A stretch of 64,000 bases of DNA from Tenuifilum thalassicum (GCF_013265555.1 NZ_CP041345.1:558001-622000); one strand, 5' to 3'. Numbered from the stretch's first letter, positions 9,040 through 17,992 are shown. Notes: generated from the sequence alone by a model not told the origin. A program made the numbers and translations.

Positions 9040-10034
9040 AAATTATCATTTAAGAAAATTTGAAGTTGCAAGGTGATAACGTAATTCTGAATTGCATTTT
9101 GTTGGATGTTAATTCCGTTATCTATCATAACCTTCAGCTTATCGCCATCAGCTATATAGCTATAGGCAAGATGAACGTTTGTGAAGTTGGGATTGCTTTC
9201 TATTGCATCGTTATACATATTCCAAGACGCAGCAACGATATTTTTGCCTATAAGTAGATTAGCTAGCAGATACCAGCCATCGGATTTGTAGCCTTCAAAA
9301 TTTGCTTGTAGGTATTCAGCCTGAACACTAAAATGTTTGGTGCGGTATTGAGCAAAGGCATTTAATCTGATGTCGCCTCCTGAGTAAGTGATAGAATCGG
9401 GTAGTATCTTTTGAACTTTTAGGTTGTTGGCCTTTCTGTACATAAAAGAGTAACCAAGATGAAAATGACCGTTGTTAATATTTAAGGCCGTTTTTTGTGT
9501 TAAGAGAATTCCCGTATTATCGAATCTGTACTCCTTGATACCGTATCCGTTAAAAACGCCTAGCCATGCCTTTAGCTGTTTGCTTTTCGATGTGTATTGT
9601 GTTTCAATCCCAATGTCTCTAACGCCAAGTGTTCCGTTGGGTATTAAGGCATCAATTACTGTAGAGCGTTCAGTTAGGGGAATCTGAAAATCGGGCTGGA
9701 ATCGTTGTAAGCTAAAGTGGGGGACAAATTGCCCCATGTTAAACTGGAACTGCCCTTCTTTGTAATAAACTAGTACATCCTGTAAAAAGAACTTCTCGTT
9801 TTGATTGCTGGTTAAAGTGGTTTGCACTTTCCACCCCCACCTATTATTAAAACTTGGGGTAGAGTTTACCCATAACTTAAGTCTACGCATTGAGAATGAG
9901 TTAACCTCGTTAAAGTTGCTAGTGAAACGCAATTGGGTATAACCGTTCCAATCTGCTTTAGGCATTTCTGTTTCTTGAGATGAAGCGCTAAAGCAAACTA
10001 AGAGAAGTGTTATATTTAACAGGTATCTTTTCAT
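9036..10034 (-). CDS. Outer-membrane porin (OprP/OprO-like)
   Basis: This 332-aa protein has an N-terminal signal peptide ending near residue 20 (LLVCFSASSQE). The remainder alternates polar and hydrophobic residues typical of a beta-barrel, with motifs such as WNGYTQLRF, FSMRRLKLWV and YNMGQFVPHFSL-like strands found in phosphate-selective porin O/P family members. It ends in an aromatic/hydrophobic strand. It should allow solute diffusion through the outer membrane. It lies between the TauE/SafE exporter and the thioredoxin-like gene and is translationally coupled to the latter. The substrate is unknown; its operon suggests an anion or metal-related solute. Confidence 0.8.
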   Translation of the reverse strand: MKRYLLNITLLLVCFSASSQETEMPKADWNGYTQLRFTSNFNEVNSFSMRRLKLWVNSTPSFNNRWGWKVQTTLTSNQNEKFFLQDVLVYYKEGQFQFNMGQFVPHFSLQRFQPDFQIPLTERSTVIDALIPNGTLGVRDIGIETQYTSKSKQLKAWLGVFNGYGIKEYRFDNTGILLTQKTALNINNGHFHLGYSFMYRKANNLKVQKILPDSITYSGGDIRLNAFAQYRTKHFSVQAEYLQANFEGYKSDGWYLLANLLIGKNIVAASWNMYNDAIESNPNFTNVHLAYSYIADGDKLKVMIDNGINIQQNAIQNYVITLQLQIFLNDNL

Positions 10035-10041
10035 TTTTAAA

Positions 10042-10806
10042 TTAAGCTATTACACCATAAACCATTTTGATGGCAATAAGAAGAAGAACTACAGCATAGG
10101 CTATTTTCACCTGTTTAGATTTAGCCTTCTGGGTCATGTATCGGCCGCCTAGTTGAGAACCGATTATAACAGCAATTACCAAGATTATTGTAAGTGGCCA
10201 GTTCATGTGCCCTTGCGAGATGTGCCCAAGGTAACCGGAGAACGATGAGAAAGTTACCACAAATGCTGTTGTTGCAGCAGCTTCCTTGGTTTTATAGCCC
10301 ATCATCATCAATATCGGAGCAATAATAAAACCACCACCTAAACCTAGCATACCACCAATGAAACCAGCAAAGCTACCAACAAAGAACCCTATAATGCTTC
10401 TTTGTTTAAGCGACATCATTTTTTCAGGCTCTGCCTGTTTTGAGGACCAAAGAGTTCTGAGAGCTGCCGCTACAACCATTGCTGCAAAAAGAATTTTAAG
10501 TGTTTGTACTGGTACGTGTTCACTTGTCATAGCTCCAAGAGGCGATGCAATTAGAGCGGTTCCAGCCATAACTGCTCCACCTTTCCAGTCAACCATTTTC
10601 TTACGGGCAAAGGGAATTAGTACCAAAGCTGTGTTTAATCCATTAAGCAGTAATCCTAACGGAATGGCCACCGAAACCATATCAAACCCAGCCCAGTTTA
10701 AAACTGGTACATAAACCATTCCGCCTCCTAAGCCAAGCATTGCAAAAATAAACGAGGCGGCAGCTATTACTAAAAATACAATTGTGTAAAGCATAATCAA
10801 ATCCAT
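10042..10806 (-). CDS. Sulfite exporter TauE/SafE family permease
   Basis: The protein of 254 aa has about eight membrane helices. It contains the internal repeat characteristic of TauE/SafE proteins: a glycine-rich loop LGLGGGMVYVP near residue 26 and again LGLGGGFIIAP near residue 150. Family members transport sulfite, sulfonates or related organic anions across the inner membrane, and the direction is often uncertain. It is the first gene after the TetR regulator, and a TetR-type palindrome lies directly before its ATG (10808-10826), so it is probably repressed by the upstream regulator. A second in-frame ATG four codons downstream is an alternative start. Confidence 0.9.
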   Translation of the reverse strand: MDLIMLYTIVFLVIAAASFIFAMLGLGGGMVYVPVLNWAGFDMVSVAIPLGLLLNGLNTALVLIPFARKKMVDWKGGAVMAGTALIASPLGAMTSEHVPVQTLKILFAAMVVAAALRTLWSSKQAEPEKMMSLKQRSIIGFFVGSFAGFIGGMLGLGGGFIIAPILMMMGYKTKEAAATTAFVVTFSSFSGYLGHISQGHMNWPLTIILVIAVIIGSQLGGRYMTQKAKSKQVKIAYAVVLLLIAIKMVYGVIA

Positions 10807-10807
10807 T

Positions 10808-10826
10808 AAGTGAGTAAATACTTACA
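10808..10826. promoter_or_regulatory. Putative TetR operator
   Basis: The imperfect palindrome AAGTGAGTAAATACTTACA (GTGAGTA / TACTTAC half sites) lies immediately upstream of the TauE start and downstream of the TetR gene. The half site recurs upstream of tetR itself at 11438-11454 (TGTAAGTAAACGCTCGC), which is the pattern expected for autoregulation. Confidence 0.5.
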
Positions 10827-10842
10827 TAATGGTTAAAAAAAA

Positions 10843-11430
10843 TTATTTTGCTAACATCCTGTTAATTAGCTGAAGCATCCTGTTACAAAAGTTTGATGTG
10901 TCCATTTGCCCGTTGCTAAGTACAAGTTCCACGTTAAGCGAAACTGGTATGCCCATATAAAGCATGGCTACATTCTCAACAGGAATGCTCTCATCCCAAA
11001 TACCTTCTGCAATTCCGTCAAGTACAATCTTGCTAATAAGTTTTTTTTGCGAGTTAAAAATCTGCATTAACGCTTTCTTCATTTCCGTATCATTATTGTG
11101 CGATGCTTCTGAAAAAAGCAAAAGGGTAATGCCCTTATTATCGGTAAGGTATTTTATGGTATAACACAACAGTTCCTCGAGCCTTTGTTGTGGTGAGTTG
11201 TTTGATGTTGCAATTTTTCTTAGTCCACCAATAAAATCAGTTTGGACATCTTTAATAATCGAAAGGATGATATCCTGCTTGGTAGAGAAATGTCTGAAGA
11301 TCGCTCCTTCGCTCATCCCAATTCGTTTCGCCAGCATGCGGGTCGATAGGTTTTTCAACCCATCGGTATATATGATGTCAAGCACCGCTTGCTTTATCTG
11401 CTCTTGCCGTATGTCGGTAGGTTGTCGCAT
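10843..11430 (-). CDS. TetR/AcrR family transcriptional repressor
   Basis: This protein of about 195 aa has the TetR N-terminal helix-turn-helix at residues 10-55 (LAKRIGMSEGAIFRHFSTKQDI) and a helical ligand-binding region. An ATG at 11460 extends the frame by ten codons, but a TetR-like half-site lies in that extension, so I prefer the ATG at 11430 (MRQPTDIRQEQ). It heads the minus-strand operon with the TauE exporter, porin, CDF and FmdE-like genes and probably represses it until an inducer binds. The inducer is unknown; a toxic anion or metal-thiol compound would fit the neighbours. Confidence 0.88.
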   Translation of the reverse strand: MRQPTDIRQEQIKQAVLDIIYTDGLKNLSTRMLAKRIGMSEGAIFRHFSTKQDIILSIIKDVQTDFIGGLRKIATSNNSPQQRLEELLCYTIKYLTDNKGITLLLFSEASHNNDTEMKKALMQIFNSQKKLISKIVLDGIAEGIWDESIPVENVAMLYMGIPVSLNVELVLSNGQMDTSNFCNRMLQLINRMLAK

Positions 11431-11437
11431 ATCTTTA

Positions 11438-11454
11438 TGTAAGTAAACGCTCGC
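11438..11454. promoter_or_regulatory. Putative second TetR operator half-site
   Basis: TGTAAGTA followed by CTCGC resembles the palindrome at 10808-10826 read on the opposite strand. It lies just upstream of the preferred tetR start. The second half is degenerate. Confidence 0.35.
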
Positions 11455-11542
11455 AAACATAGTCTCTTTTTATTTTCCAGCCAAATGTTTCTGAGAATAT
11501 TTCTTAGAAATTGATAATTATCAATGTACTAGTGATGTAGAG

Positions 11543-11817
11543 GTGGTCGAAGTAACTTTTTTAGAAGAATATGAGGAGGTTAGAGGAAGTTAAATGAAGT
11601 TAGAGGAATTTAAAAGAATGACACGGAATGAACCGGAAATATTCGGAAGGAATCGGAAGTGCCTTTTTACTCCGAACCTGCCAATGTTGTGTTTGTGGTG
11701 GCTGAGTTTGTCGAAGCCACTTTTTCCAAAGAATATGATGAAGTTAAAGGAAGTTAAAAGAATTACACGGAATGAGTCGGAAATATTCGGAACGAATCGG
11801 AATTTCATGTGACAATT
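11543..11817. repeat. Interspersed intergenic repeat, two units in tandem
   Basis: Two units of about 130 bases each contain GTCGAAG(cc)AC followed by an A/G-rich stretch with repeated GAAGTTA and CGGAATGA-like words. The same material occurs at 28795-29010 and 29198-29330. Open frames appear on both strands of the units, but they consist of the repeat words and share no codon signature, so I regard them as non-coding. The rest of the gap up to 12142 holds AT-rich sequence with no recognisable gene. Confidence 0.75.
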
Positions 11818-12142
11818 TTTGAATCTTAAATCTGAAATTTTGAACCTTAAATCTTGAATCCGTCTACGCCGGACACAGCCCTTAACGTAGTGTTATTGCC
11901 ATGTTGAGCTTTTCGAATTTTAAATTTTGAAAGAATTTGAGTGAGATAAAAACTATATTAAAATGAGAACATATGGTTCAATTATGTTTACGTTTATCGA
12001 GAAAAAATCCATTCCTCAAAATCATTAGTTAAAGAATTCCCAGAATTTCTTATGGAAAATATCTATCCGCTTGTTTGCGCGGAAAGGATATAATAAGCCT
12101 ATTTTTTCTTGAGAATTTAAAGTTAAAAGAAGATTATAAAAT

Positions 12143-13018
12143 TCAGACAGACTCAGGGCTAACTTTTTTTGCAAAGTTATCTGTCTTCACCTTGTCTAAG
12201 TAGGGCATAGGCGATACCAGTTCATATTCGTTTGATACATCAAAAAAGATATTTAACAGGTTTAAGTGGTCTGCACCCATGATAATTAATATTCGATCAT
12301 TGGGTTCCCGCTCAATTCGCTGAACATTTCTGAAAATTCTTAGATTCCTGCTAAACCATCTGCTCGTTTCAAAATCAACTCCCGTAAAATCGCCAGGAGT
12401 CTCTTCATATTTAAAGGGATTGAGCAGATAAACAGATAAACGTTGCTTAATACGTTCAGGAGCATTTAGCCTTTTTAGTTCTGCTAAAATACTTTCTACT
12501 CTTTTGGCGGTCTCTTTTAATGCATAGGCAGAATCTGGAAAATGGTTATAATAGTGCTCAAATCGGGCCAGGCGAGCACTGTCTTTGAAAATATCTTCCA
12601 AGCCTGCATAATATCTTCCCCAATCGTTAACACAATATAGTTTTGATAGATTAAGATTTTTAGCCATTCGAAATCCTAATTGGAATATTTCATTTTTTTT
12701 CAATTGGAATTTATCCATTTTATACAAGTTGTAAAGCGAGTCTGTTTTATGCTGCACTGAAGGGTCGATTTCTAAGGCTATTACCGTGGGGTTGAACTCT
12801 TCAATGGCTTTACAGATTGCTACTATCTCTGATTGATATGGTTCGTCTAAAACCGATATCTGATCTTCCTTTTTTGTTTTAACAGCATCGCGATTAGGAT
12901 AAGCAAAATGAAAAACTCCCAATGTCATAACTGGAGTTTTATAAGCCTTACTATCGTTTTGAGAAAAACCAATCTGACTTAAAAGGCAGAAGCTAAGCAA
13001 AGTGTAAGTTAATTTCAT
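12143..13018 (-). CDS. Secreted DUF5694 (TraB/TIKI-like) protein
   Basis: This 291-aa protein starts with a signal peptide (MKLTYTLLSFCLLSQIGFSQ). The mature part has motifs recalling DUF5694 and the wider TraB/TIKI-like fold: MTLGVFHFAYPNRD near residue 32, a VIALEIDPS strand, VNDWGRYY, and the C-terminal IIMGADHLNLL. These His/Asp/Glu residues could form a metal-dependent hydrolase site, but no activity is established for this family to my knowledge. It is a single gene flanked by repeats upstream and a gap downstream. It is probably periplasmic. Confidence 0.75.
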   Translation of the reverse strand: MKLTYTLLSFCLLSQIGFSQNDSKAYKTPVMTLGVFHFAYPNRDAVKTKKEDQISVLDEPYQSEIVAICKAIEEFNPTVIALEIDPSVQHKTDSLYNLYKMDKFQLKKNEIFQLGFRMAKNLNLSKLYCVNDWGRYYAGLEDIFKDSARLARFEHYYNHFPDSAYALKETAKRVESILAELKRLNAPERIKQRLSVYLLNPFKYEETPGDFTGVDFETSRWFSRNLRIFRNVQRIEREPNDRILIIMGADHLNLLNIFFDVSNEYELVSPMPYLDKVKTDNFAKKVSPESV

Positions 13019-13378
13019 GTGGGTTTGTTTTTAAAGATTTATACATAAGACGACGTTACTAGTGAATGGTTACTTGAATAATTGAATGATTTCGTTAAAA
13101 TCATTACCCTTTTCTAATTCGATTTCATAACTTTTTAAGTTTGAACAAGTTTTACAAAAAACATAGATGTTGCTAAAAGGAATTTGATATTGAAAAGCCT
13201 CAAGTAATGGCTGTCTTCAGTAAGCTTTATTAAATAGTGATATTTGTCTTAAAAGATAAAAGAAGGTTGATTTCATCTTGATATTCATAATAATGAAAAG
13301 CGCTTTAGCATGTGAGATTCTTACAAAGTAAAAATTAGCTTGAAGATTAAATATTTGGGGTAGCAAATTACATTACTA
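13019..13378. other. Intergenic gap without recognisable gene
   Basis: This AT-rich stretch of about 360 bases separates the DUF5694 gene from the truncated permease. I see no open frame of note, hairpin terminator or repeat. It may hold remnants of the missing part of the second permease, too diverged to recognise. Confidence 0.4.
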
Positions 13379-13594
13379 TCAATGTAACATGAAAACAAGT
13401 GGTAAACTAAGATATCTATGAATATTTGAGGTTTTATTTAATGAAATACATGAATTTTTTTTAAAGAGTAGTATCGAGGGTAGTATTTTAAAAAACATTC
13501 TCAGCCCTTTTCTTACTCCATGCCACGTCTTCCTGCTGTCGGCAATTAGCGACAGCAGAAGGCATAGACCTGTTAGTATAAGTAGAAGTTTCAT
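13379..13594 (-). pseudogene. Truncated second ArsP-type permease
   Basis: The ATG at 13594 lies one base after the TGA of the permease gene, as expected for a coupled two-gene permease set. The first 45 residues (a hydrophobic helix, then LIADSRKTWHGVRKGLRMFFKILPSILL) resemble the beginning of small ArsP_2-like permeases, which normally run to about 160 aa with several helices. After that the frame continues with low-quality, non-hydrophobic sequence and stops at 71 codons. I read it as a decayed gene. A genuine 71-aa partner protein is less likely. Confidence 0.55.
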
Positions 13595-13595
13595 T

Positions 13596-14939
13596 TCAAA
13601 ATAGTGCACCGTAGATCAAACCACTAATTGTGGCCATTACAACTACCAGCGAAACATAAACCAAAGTTTTGCGAGTACCAATAACCCCACGAATTACAAG
13701 CATGTTAGGTAAGGATAACGATGGTCCTGCGAGCAGAAGCGCTAGGGCAGGTCCCTTTCCCATACCTGAGGCTAGCAATCCTTGCAAGATTGGCACTTCG
13801 GTAAGAGTTGCAAAGTACATAAAAGCTCCTACAACTGATGCAAAGAAGTTGGCGAATATCGAGTTTCCTCCAACAAGGTATGCAATCCATTCATTAGGAA
13901 TTACTCCGGGTATGGTTTGTCCATCGTGAGTAGAACCAAGAAGAAATCCCGCAGTAACCACCCCTACTGCTAGAAGCGGCATGATTTGCTTGGCAAATCC
14001 CCATGATGCAATGGTCCACTCCTTGTTCTCGTCATCATTTTTATCTTTCAAAGTGATGACAGCAAGTGAAATAATGGCAACTAACATGGGTACAAGTGGA
14101 AGAACTTTGGGGTTTGTTATATACATATTTGCTAGAACGACCGATAATAGGGTAACACCAGCTGCACCTGCAACCCATTGCCATTTGATTTTGAGAATAT
14201 AGATTAATGAGTAGGTGAGGAACAGACCAAAGAATCCTGTAATGTACCATTTATATGCATATAGGTAATACCATGCGCTTGAAGTATCACCAGCTGCTGG
14301 TTTGCCCCAGTTTGCAAAAACGAGAATGAGTACTAGGGTGAAAAAGTGAAATGATGTTTGCCACATGGGACGTTTCTCTGGCGGCAACACTATGTTCATC
14401 TGACCTTCGCGCTTTGCTTGTTCTTCCTTACGATAGATAAGCGACATGGCAATTCCAATTACCACGCTAAATACAGCTGCACCAATTGTTCGGGCTATAC
14501 CCATTTCTACTCCCAGTATACGTGCAGTTAGTATTATAGCAAGTATATTAATGGCTGGTCCTGAGTATAGAAAAGCAATGGCAGGCCCTAATCCTGCGCC
14601 ACGCTTATGGATACTTGAAAATAGAGGTAGAATTGTACAGCTGCATACCGCAAGAATTGTCCCCGAAACTGCAGCAACGGAATAAGCTAGCCATTTTTTT
14701 GCGTTTGCTCCAAAATATTTAAGAACAGAGCCTTGGCTTACAAATACCGAAATTACACCAGCAATAAAAAATGCAGGAAGCAAGCAAAGTACAACATGCT
14801 CTCGCGCATACCAGCGGGTTAAATCAAGTGTGGCGTCAACAGCCGTTCTGAAGGTAGCGCTATCCACTGGCATAAAGAATGCTAAAGCAAAGAAAAATAC
14901 AATCCAGAATAGTATCTGTAGTTCCTTTTTAGTTTCCAT
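13596..14939 (-). CDS. ArsP_1-type permease (metal/organoarsenical efflux family)
   Basis: The protein of 447 aa has ten or more membrane helices. It carries the hallmark of the PF03773 permease family: a conserved Cys pair in AVCSCTILPLF (near residue 98) followed by IHKRGAGLGPAIAFLYSGPAINI, and a second related repeat at the C-terminal end (KGPALALLLAGPSLSLPNM). Members export trivalent organoarsenicals or metals across the inner membrane, and the Cys residues are thought to be important. It ends an ArsR-type operon with ArsG-like, ArsF-like and thioredoxin genes. Cargo could be an arsenical, copper or another thiophilic compound. Confidence 0.88.
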   Translation of the reverse strand: METKKELQILFWIVFFFALAFFMPVDSATFRTAVDATLDLTRWYAREHVVLCLLPAFFIAGVISVFVSQGSVLKYFGANAKKWLAYSVAAVSGTILAVCSCTILPLFSSIHKRGAGLGPAIAFLYSGPAINILAIILTARILGVEMGIARTIGAAVFSVVIGIAMSLIYRKEEQAKREGQMNIVLPPEKRPMWQTSFHFFTLVLILVFANWGKPAAGDTSSAWYYLYAYKWYITGFFGLFLTYSLIYILKIKWQWVAGAAGVTLLSVVLANMYITNPKVLPLVPMLVAIISLAVITLKDKNDDENKEWTIASWGFAKQIMPLLAVGVVTAGFLLGSTHDGQTIPGVIPNEWIAYLVGGNSIFANFFASVVGAFMYFATLTEVPILQGLLASGMGKGPALALLLAGPSLSLPNMLVIRGVIGTRKTLVYVSLVVVMATISGLIYGALF

Positions 14940-14960
14940 ATCAATAAGTTATTAATGCTG

Positions 14961-15662
14961 CTAAAACAGAAAAATGCTTAGGTAGTATATGCCTACCCCA
15001 ATAAAAATAAATGCAACCACACGTCTGAACCAAAGTTCAAAGGTTTTAACCTTATTATAGATGTTTCCAATTCCTCCTACAGTAAATGCAATGAAATAGG
15101 CAAAAATGATAACAGGCAAGCCAGTTCCAAATGCATAAATAATTGGAAGATAAAGTCCTTTAGCACTAGAAATTGTTATTGGGATTAGCATCCCAAAGTA
15201 TAGAACTCCGCTATATGGGCAAAATGCAAGCGCAAAAGCCATACCCATAAACAGAACACTTAAAAAGTTTCCACTTTTAGCCTTTTCTCCTATTCGTTCA
15301 GAAAGCTTGCCAGTGTTCCCCAGTTTAATTTTAATGATATCAAGCATGAATAGCCCAATAATGATAAGAGCGGGTCCTATAATTCGTTCTCCGTACTTAT
15401 TTAGGAAACCTGCAATTTTAAACTGGCTTGCACCAAAAAAGAAGAGCAAGCCAATTGCAGTGTAAGTAATTGCCCTGCCAAGTGTATAAACAAGTCCACT
15501 GTAAAACACGCGGCGTTGGTTTTCAATGTCCTTGCTGATGTATGCTATGGCAGTAATATTTGTTGCTAGGGGGCAAGGGCTGATTGCCGTTGCCAACCCC
15601 AGCAGAAATGCAGTAAGTACGGGGATGTTTGAGTTCTGGATTAGGTCTTGGATAAAATCCAT
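14961..15662 (-). CDS. ArsG-like CcdA/DsbD-type membrane protein
   Basis: This 233-aa protein with six membrane helices belongs to the CcdA/DsbD transmembrane family. Conserved Cys residues sit in AISPCPLATN (helix 1) and AFCPYSGVLY (helix 4), the pair that shuttles electrons across the membrane. Together with the neighbouring thioredoxin and ArsF-like lipoprotein it resembles the ArsEFG set described for organoarsenical handling. It probably passes reducing equivalents from a cytoplasmic thioredoxin to a periplasmic partner, perhaps the ArsF-like protein encoded 2 bases upstream. Its own start is ATG at 15662. Confidence 0.82.
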   Translation of the reverse strand: MDFIQDLIQNSNIPVLTAFLLGLATAISPCPLATNITAIAYISKDIENQRRVFYSGLVYTLGRAITYTAIGLLFFFGASQFKIAGFLNKYGERIIGPALIIIGLFMLDIIKIKLGNTGKLSERIGEKAKSGNFLSVLFMGMAFALAFCPYSGVLYFGMLIPITISSAKGLYLPIIYAFGTGLPVIIFAYFIAFTVGGIGNIYNKVKTFELWFRRVVAFIFIGVGIYYLSIFLF

Positions 15663-15664
15663 GG

Positions 15665-16096
15665 TTAACCTTTTATTAGTTTTTTAACCTCGTTGGCAAG
15701 TTCCTCACGGAACTGGTCAGGATTACGACGGGCATTTGAAAAAGCCATATTGGTTAGGTTTACAGTTTTGTTGCCTTTAACCAGTAACAATGTTGAGCCA
15801 TAAACACCATATTTTTCACAAAGAGCTTGATTTTTTGCCTCATCAGCATTGATAACCTCAAACTCAACGGTTCCTGCCTCTGCCTCTTTCGATAGGTTGA
15901 CTTCAAAAGTTGTTTTTGTTTCTTTTTCTATAGCTAAGCATGTTGGGCAACGATGCTCACCATGAAAGTAGTAAATGGTTACTGGACTGCCACTGTTTTT
16001 GTCGGACGAATCATTTGCCTGTGAGTTAACTTTTCCTTGACAACTGGCAATTGTTAGGCTTGCAGTAAATAGCAATAAATATCTTAGTGTTTTCAT
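15665..16096 (-). CDS. ArsF-like thioredoxin-fold lipoprotein
   Basis: This 143-aa protein has a lipoprotein signal peptide with lipobox around IASC (Cys19), so it is probably anchored in the periplasm. The mature part begins a thioredoxin-like fold (VTIYYFHGEHRCPTCLAIE) with a CPTC active site at about residues 53-56. It resembles the protein named nitrophenyl compound nitroreductase subunit ArsF in arsEFG clusters. A redox partnership with the adjacent CcdA-like membrane protein fits, with electrons flowing from the cytoplasm through ArsG to ArsF. The exact substrate is unknown. Confidence 0.82.
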   Translation of the reverse strand: MKTLRYLLLFTASLTIASCQGKVNSQANDSSDKNSGSPVTIYYFHGEHRCPTCLAIEKETKTTFEVNLSKEAEAGTVEFEVINADEAKNQALCEKYGVYGSTLLLVKGNKTVNLTNMAFSNARRNPDQFREELANEVKKLIKG

Positions 16097-16101
16097 AATT
16101 G

Positions 16102-16341
16102 TTATTGATTTTTAGTTAATAGCTCTTTTAGTTCGCTTGCTGTTGGTACACGTCCAGAAAGAACAACCTTTTCGTTTATTACAAGTGCAGGTGTTCGCAT
16201 TACACCGTAGTTCATAATATCCACAATATCTTCTACCTTTGAGATGTTTGCACTAACTCCTAGTTCAGCAACAGCATTTTGTGTTGCCTGCTCAAGCGCT
16301 TTGCACTTAGGGCATCCTGTTCCCAAAACTTTAATTTCCAT
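16102..16341 (-). CDS. Small thioredoxin family protein
   Basis: This 79-aa cytoplasmic protein belongs to the short thioredoxin family common in metal and arsenic operons. It starts with a beta strand and the active site GTGCPKCKALE (Cys at about residues 9 and 12), and its cis-Pro region is VMRTPALVINEKVV. It should act as the electron donor for the downstream CcdA-like ArsG protein. It lies 5 bases before the ArsF-like gene and 63 bases after the ArsR regulator in the same direction, so it is the first effector gene of the operon. Confidence 0.88.
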   Translation of the reverse strand: MEIKVLGTGCPKCKALEQATQNAVAELGVSANISKVEDIVDIMNYGVMRTPALVINEKVVLSGRVPTASELKELLTKNQ

Positions 16342-16404
16342 AATTACTTAGTTTTTAAGTTAAACTTGATTATTGGCTTATTTTGATTGTTTGTAAATCT
16401 TTGG

Positions 16405-16722
16405 TTATAAGTTGGTTGAGTTTTTGAGATTTTTGAAGAAGTTCTCAAAAAGCTTTTGGGCTTCTGCCCATGCCTCTTGACGGATGCAGTACTTAATTTT
16501 TGGTGGATTAAATTCACCTTGAATAAGCCCTGCCTCACGCAGCTCTGAGAGGTGCTGCGAGAGTGTGCTACGGGCGATGGGAAGGTCGTCAACTATATCA
16601 CCACTATAACAGCAACTCTGCTGTGATAGTATTTGAAGTATTTGTATCCTTACCGGGTGGCTAAGCGCTTTGGCATAGCGCGCTAACCTTATCTGCTCAT
16701 CTGTATAGCTCTTCTTTATCAT
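16405..16722 (-). CDS. ArsR/SmtB family metalloregulator
   Basis: The protein of 105 aa has the winged helix-turn-helix of ArsR repressors (LSHPVRIQILQIL...LPIARSTLSQHLSELREAGLI). A Cys pair precedes the recognition helix (QQSCCYSGDIVDDL, Cys near residues 37-38), which could coordinate a thiophilic metal or metalloid; this differs from the classical ELCVCDL loop, so the ligand set may differ. It heads the minus-strand thioredoxin-ArsF-ArsG-permease operon and should repress it in the absence of the toxic ligand. I see no clear palindrome before the gene. Confidence 0.9.
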   Translation of the reverse strand: MIKKSYTDEQIRLARYAKALSHPVRIQILQILSQQSCCYSGDIVDDLPIARSTLSQHLSELREAGLIQGEFNPPKIKYCIRQEAWAEAQKLFENFFKNLKNSTNL

Positions 16723-16896
16723 ATTATTCTACAATTATTTCGCAATTATACGAAAAGTTTTTATTTCGTCAAAATACGAAATATGTTTTTAATAAAATCC
16801 AATGGCTAGTATTATTGTATGGCTTAAACATGGTTATGATTGATTCTTACTAGATGCTAGTAAGGTTTAGAAGAACATGACGGTAGTTTCAAATTG

Positions 16897-17733
16897 TTAG
16901 TATTGTATTTTTCGGGTTATTTTATATTCTAACTTCTTATTTTTAATTTTTCCATTTCTTTTAATGTCGCATATGTAAATTCTTTTTTCTATCCAGTTAT
17001 GGTAGCTATCATAGTCGTATTCGTAGTAATATCCCTTTTCAAACTTGTTGTGGGGTATTGCTTCGAGTATAATGTCACCATACGAGTTAAACTCGCGCTT
17101 TATTGATGAAGGTGGCTCCGGTAGTTTTGGGTTTAAGGGATAGGTTGTAGCGCTAATAAATTGATCGTTTGCCTTGTATCGAAGCACACGTATTGAATTG
17201 TTTTGAGGAAGGTAAACCACCCGCTCGGTTTCAACATGAACATTCTTGTCGTTAAACACAAGTACTTTGGTGAGTTTCATATCTTTCGAAGTTACCTCGG
17301 CACTTTTTTGTAGCTTATTGCCATAGTAGATATCAATTTTGCTCAAAAGCCCAGTTGAATCGCTGTATGTTAGAATAGTTTTTTCCGAAACCCAGCCCTT
17401 AAAGTTCATAAATTGTTTGTTGACAAACTTAGTGGGCTCGCCCTTTGAGTTATATTCCCAATATGCTTCGCCCATTATCCCACCAACTTTGTTGTATTTT
17501 TTTTCGCTTATTACCCTACCATTTGAGTTATAGATTTTTACAACCTTAAAGTAGCTAACGGTCCCGCTTCTAGGTACATATAGTTCGTGAATCTCCTCAA
17601 CCTTGCTAAAATTAGGTCCTCTGGATTCTGAAGCCCTATTTGAAAAATAGATATCAAGTATTGGTTGAGCCAAAGCTTGAGTAGTTGTAATGTATAGGAA
17701 TGTTGAAAGGAATATGAGCCTGGTTAAACGCAT
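16897..17733 (-). CDS. Secreted protein of unknown function with YD-like repeats
   Basis: This 278-aa protein starts with a signal peptide ending near residue 22 (TTQALAQ). The mature chain repeats short beta-strand patterns such as YNSNGRVISEKKYN, YNSKGEPTKFVNK, YSDSTGLLSKID and FNSYGDIILEA, similar to YD/RHS-type or MORN-like strand repeats in many Bacteroidota periplasmic proteins. No catalytic motif is apparent. It stands alone between the ArsR regulator and a terminator-bounded sigma gene, with no coupled neighbour. It is probably periplasmic or on the cell surface. Confidence 0.7.
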   Translation of the reverse strand: MRLTRLIFLSTFLYITTTQALAQPILDIYFSNRASESRGPNFSKVEEIHELYVPRSGTVSYFKVVKIYNSNGRVISEKKYNKVGGIMGEAYWEYNSKGEPTKFVNKQFMNFKGWVSEKTILTYSDSTGLLSKIDIYYGNKLQKSAEVTSKDMKLTKVLVFNDKNVHVETERVVYLPQNNSIRVLRYKANDQFISATTYPLNPKLPEPPSSIKREFNSYGDIILEAIPHNKFEKGYYYEYDYDSYHNWIEKRIYICDIKRNGKIKNKKLEYKITRKIQY

Positions 17734-17992
17734 CTTTTAAGTTTTAACTGCAAATATAGAAAAATCTATTGCTCGTGTATGAAAAAAGTTTGTTTATCGC
17801 CTCGTTCGTTCCTTTTGTCAAATATGTTAAGACTTTTATTTTACTTGCATGGAATAAATTCAAATATATAAGATTAGGAGATTTGTTATCAATCTTAATC
17901 GGCCATTTTAACCCCTTAAGAAGCGAATCCTTAAAATTAGAGACAAGTCCAAAATTAATTAGCACCCTAAGCCTAATTATATAGTTGCAATG

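Noticed and set aside
11590-11812. Two 72-codon frames on opposite strands in the repeat
   Set aside because: They come from repeat words and occur on both strands; no independent support.
16344-16592. 82-codon minus frame beside the arsR gene
   Set aside because: It overlaps the arsR coding region in another frame, with low-complexity composition.
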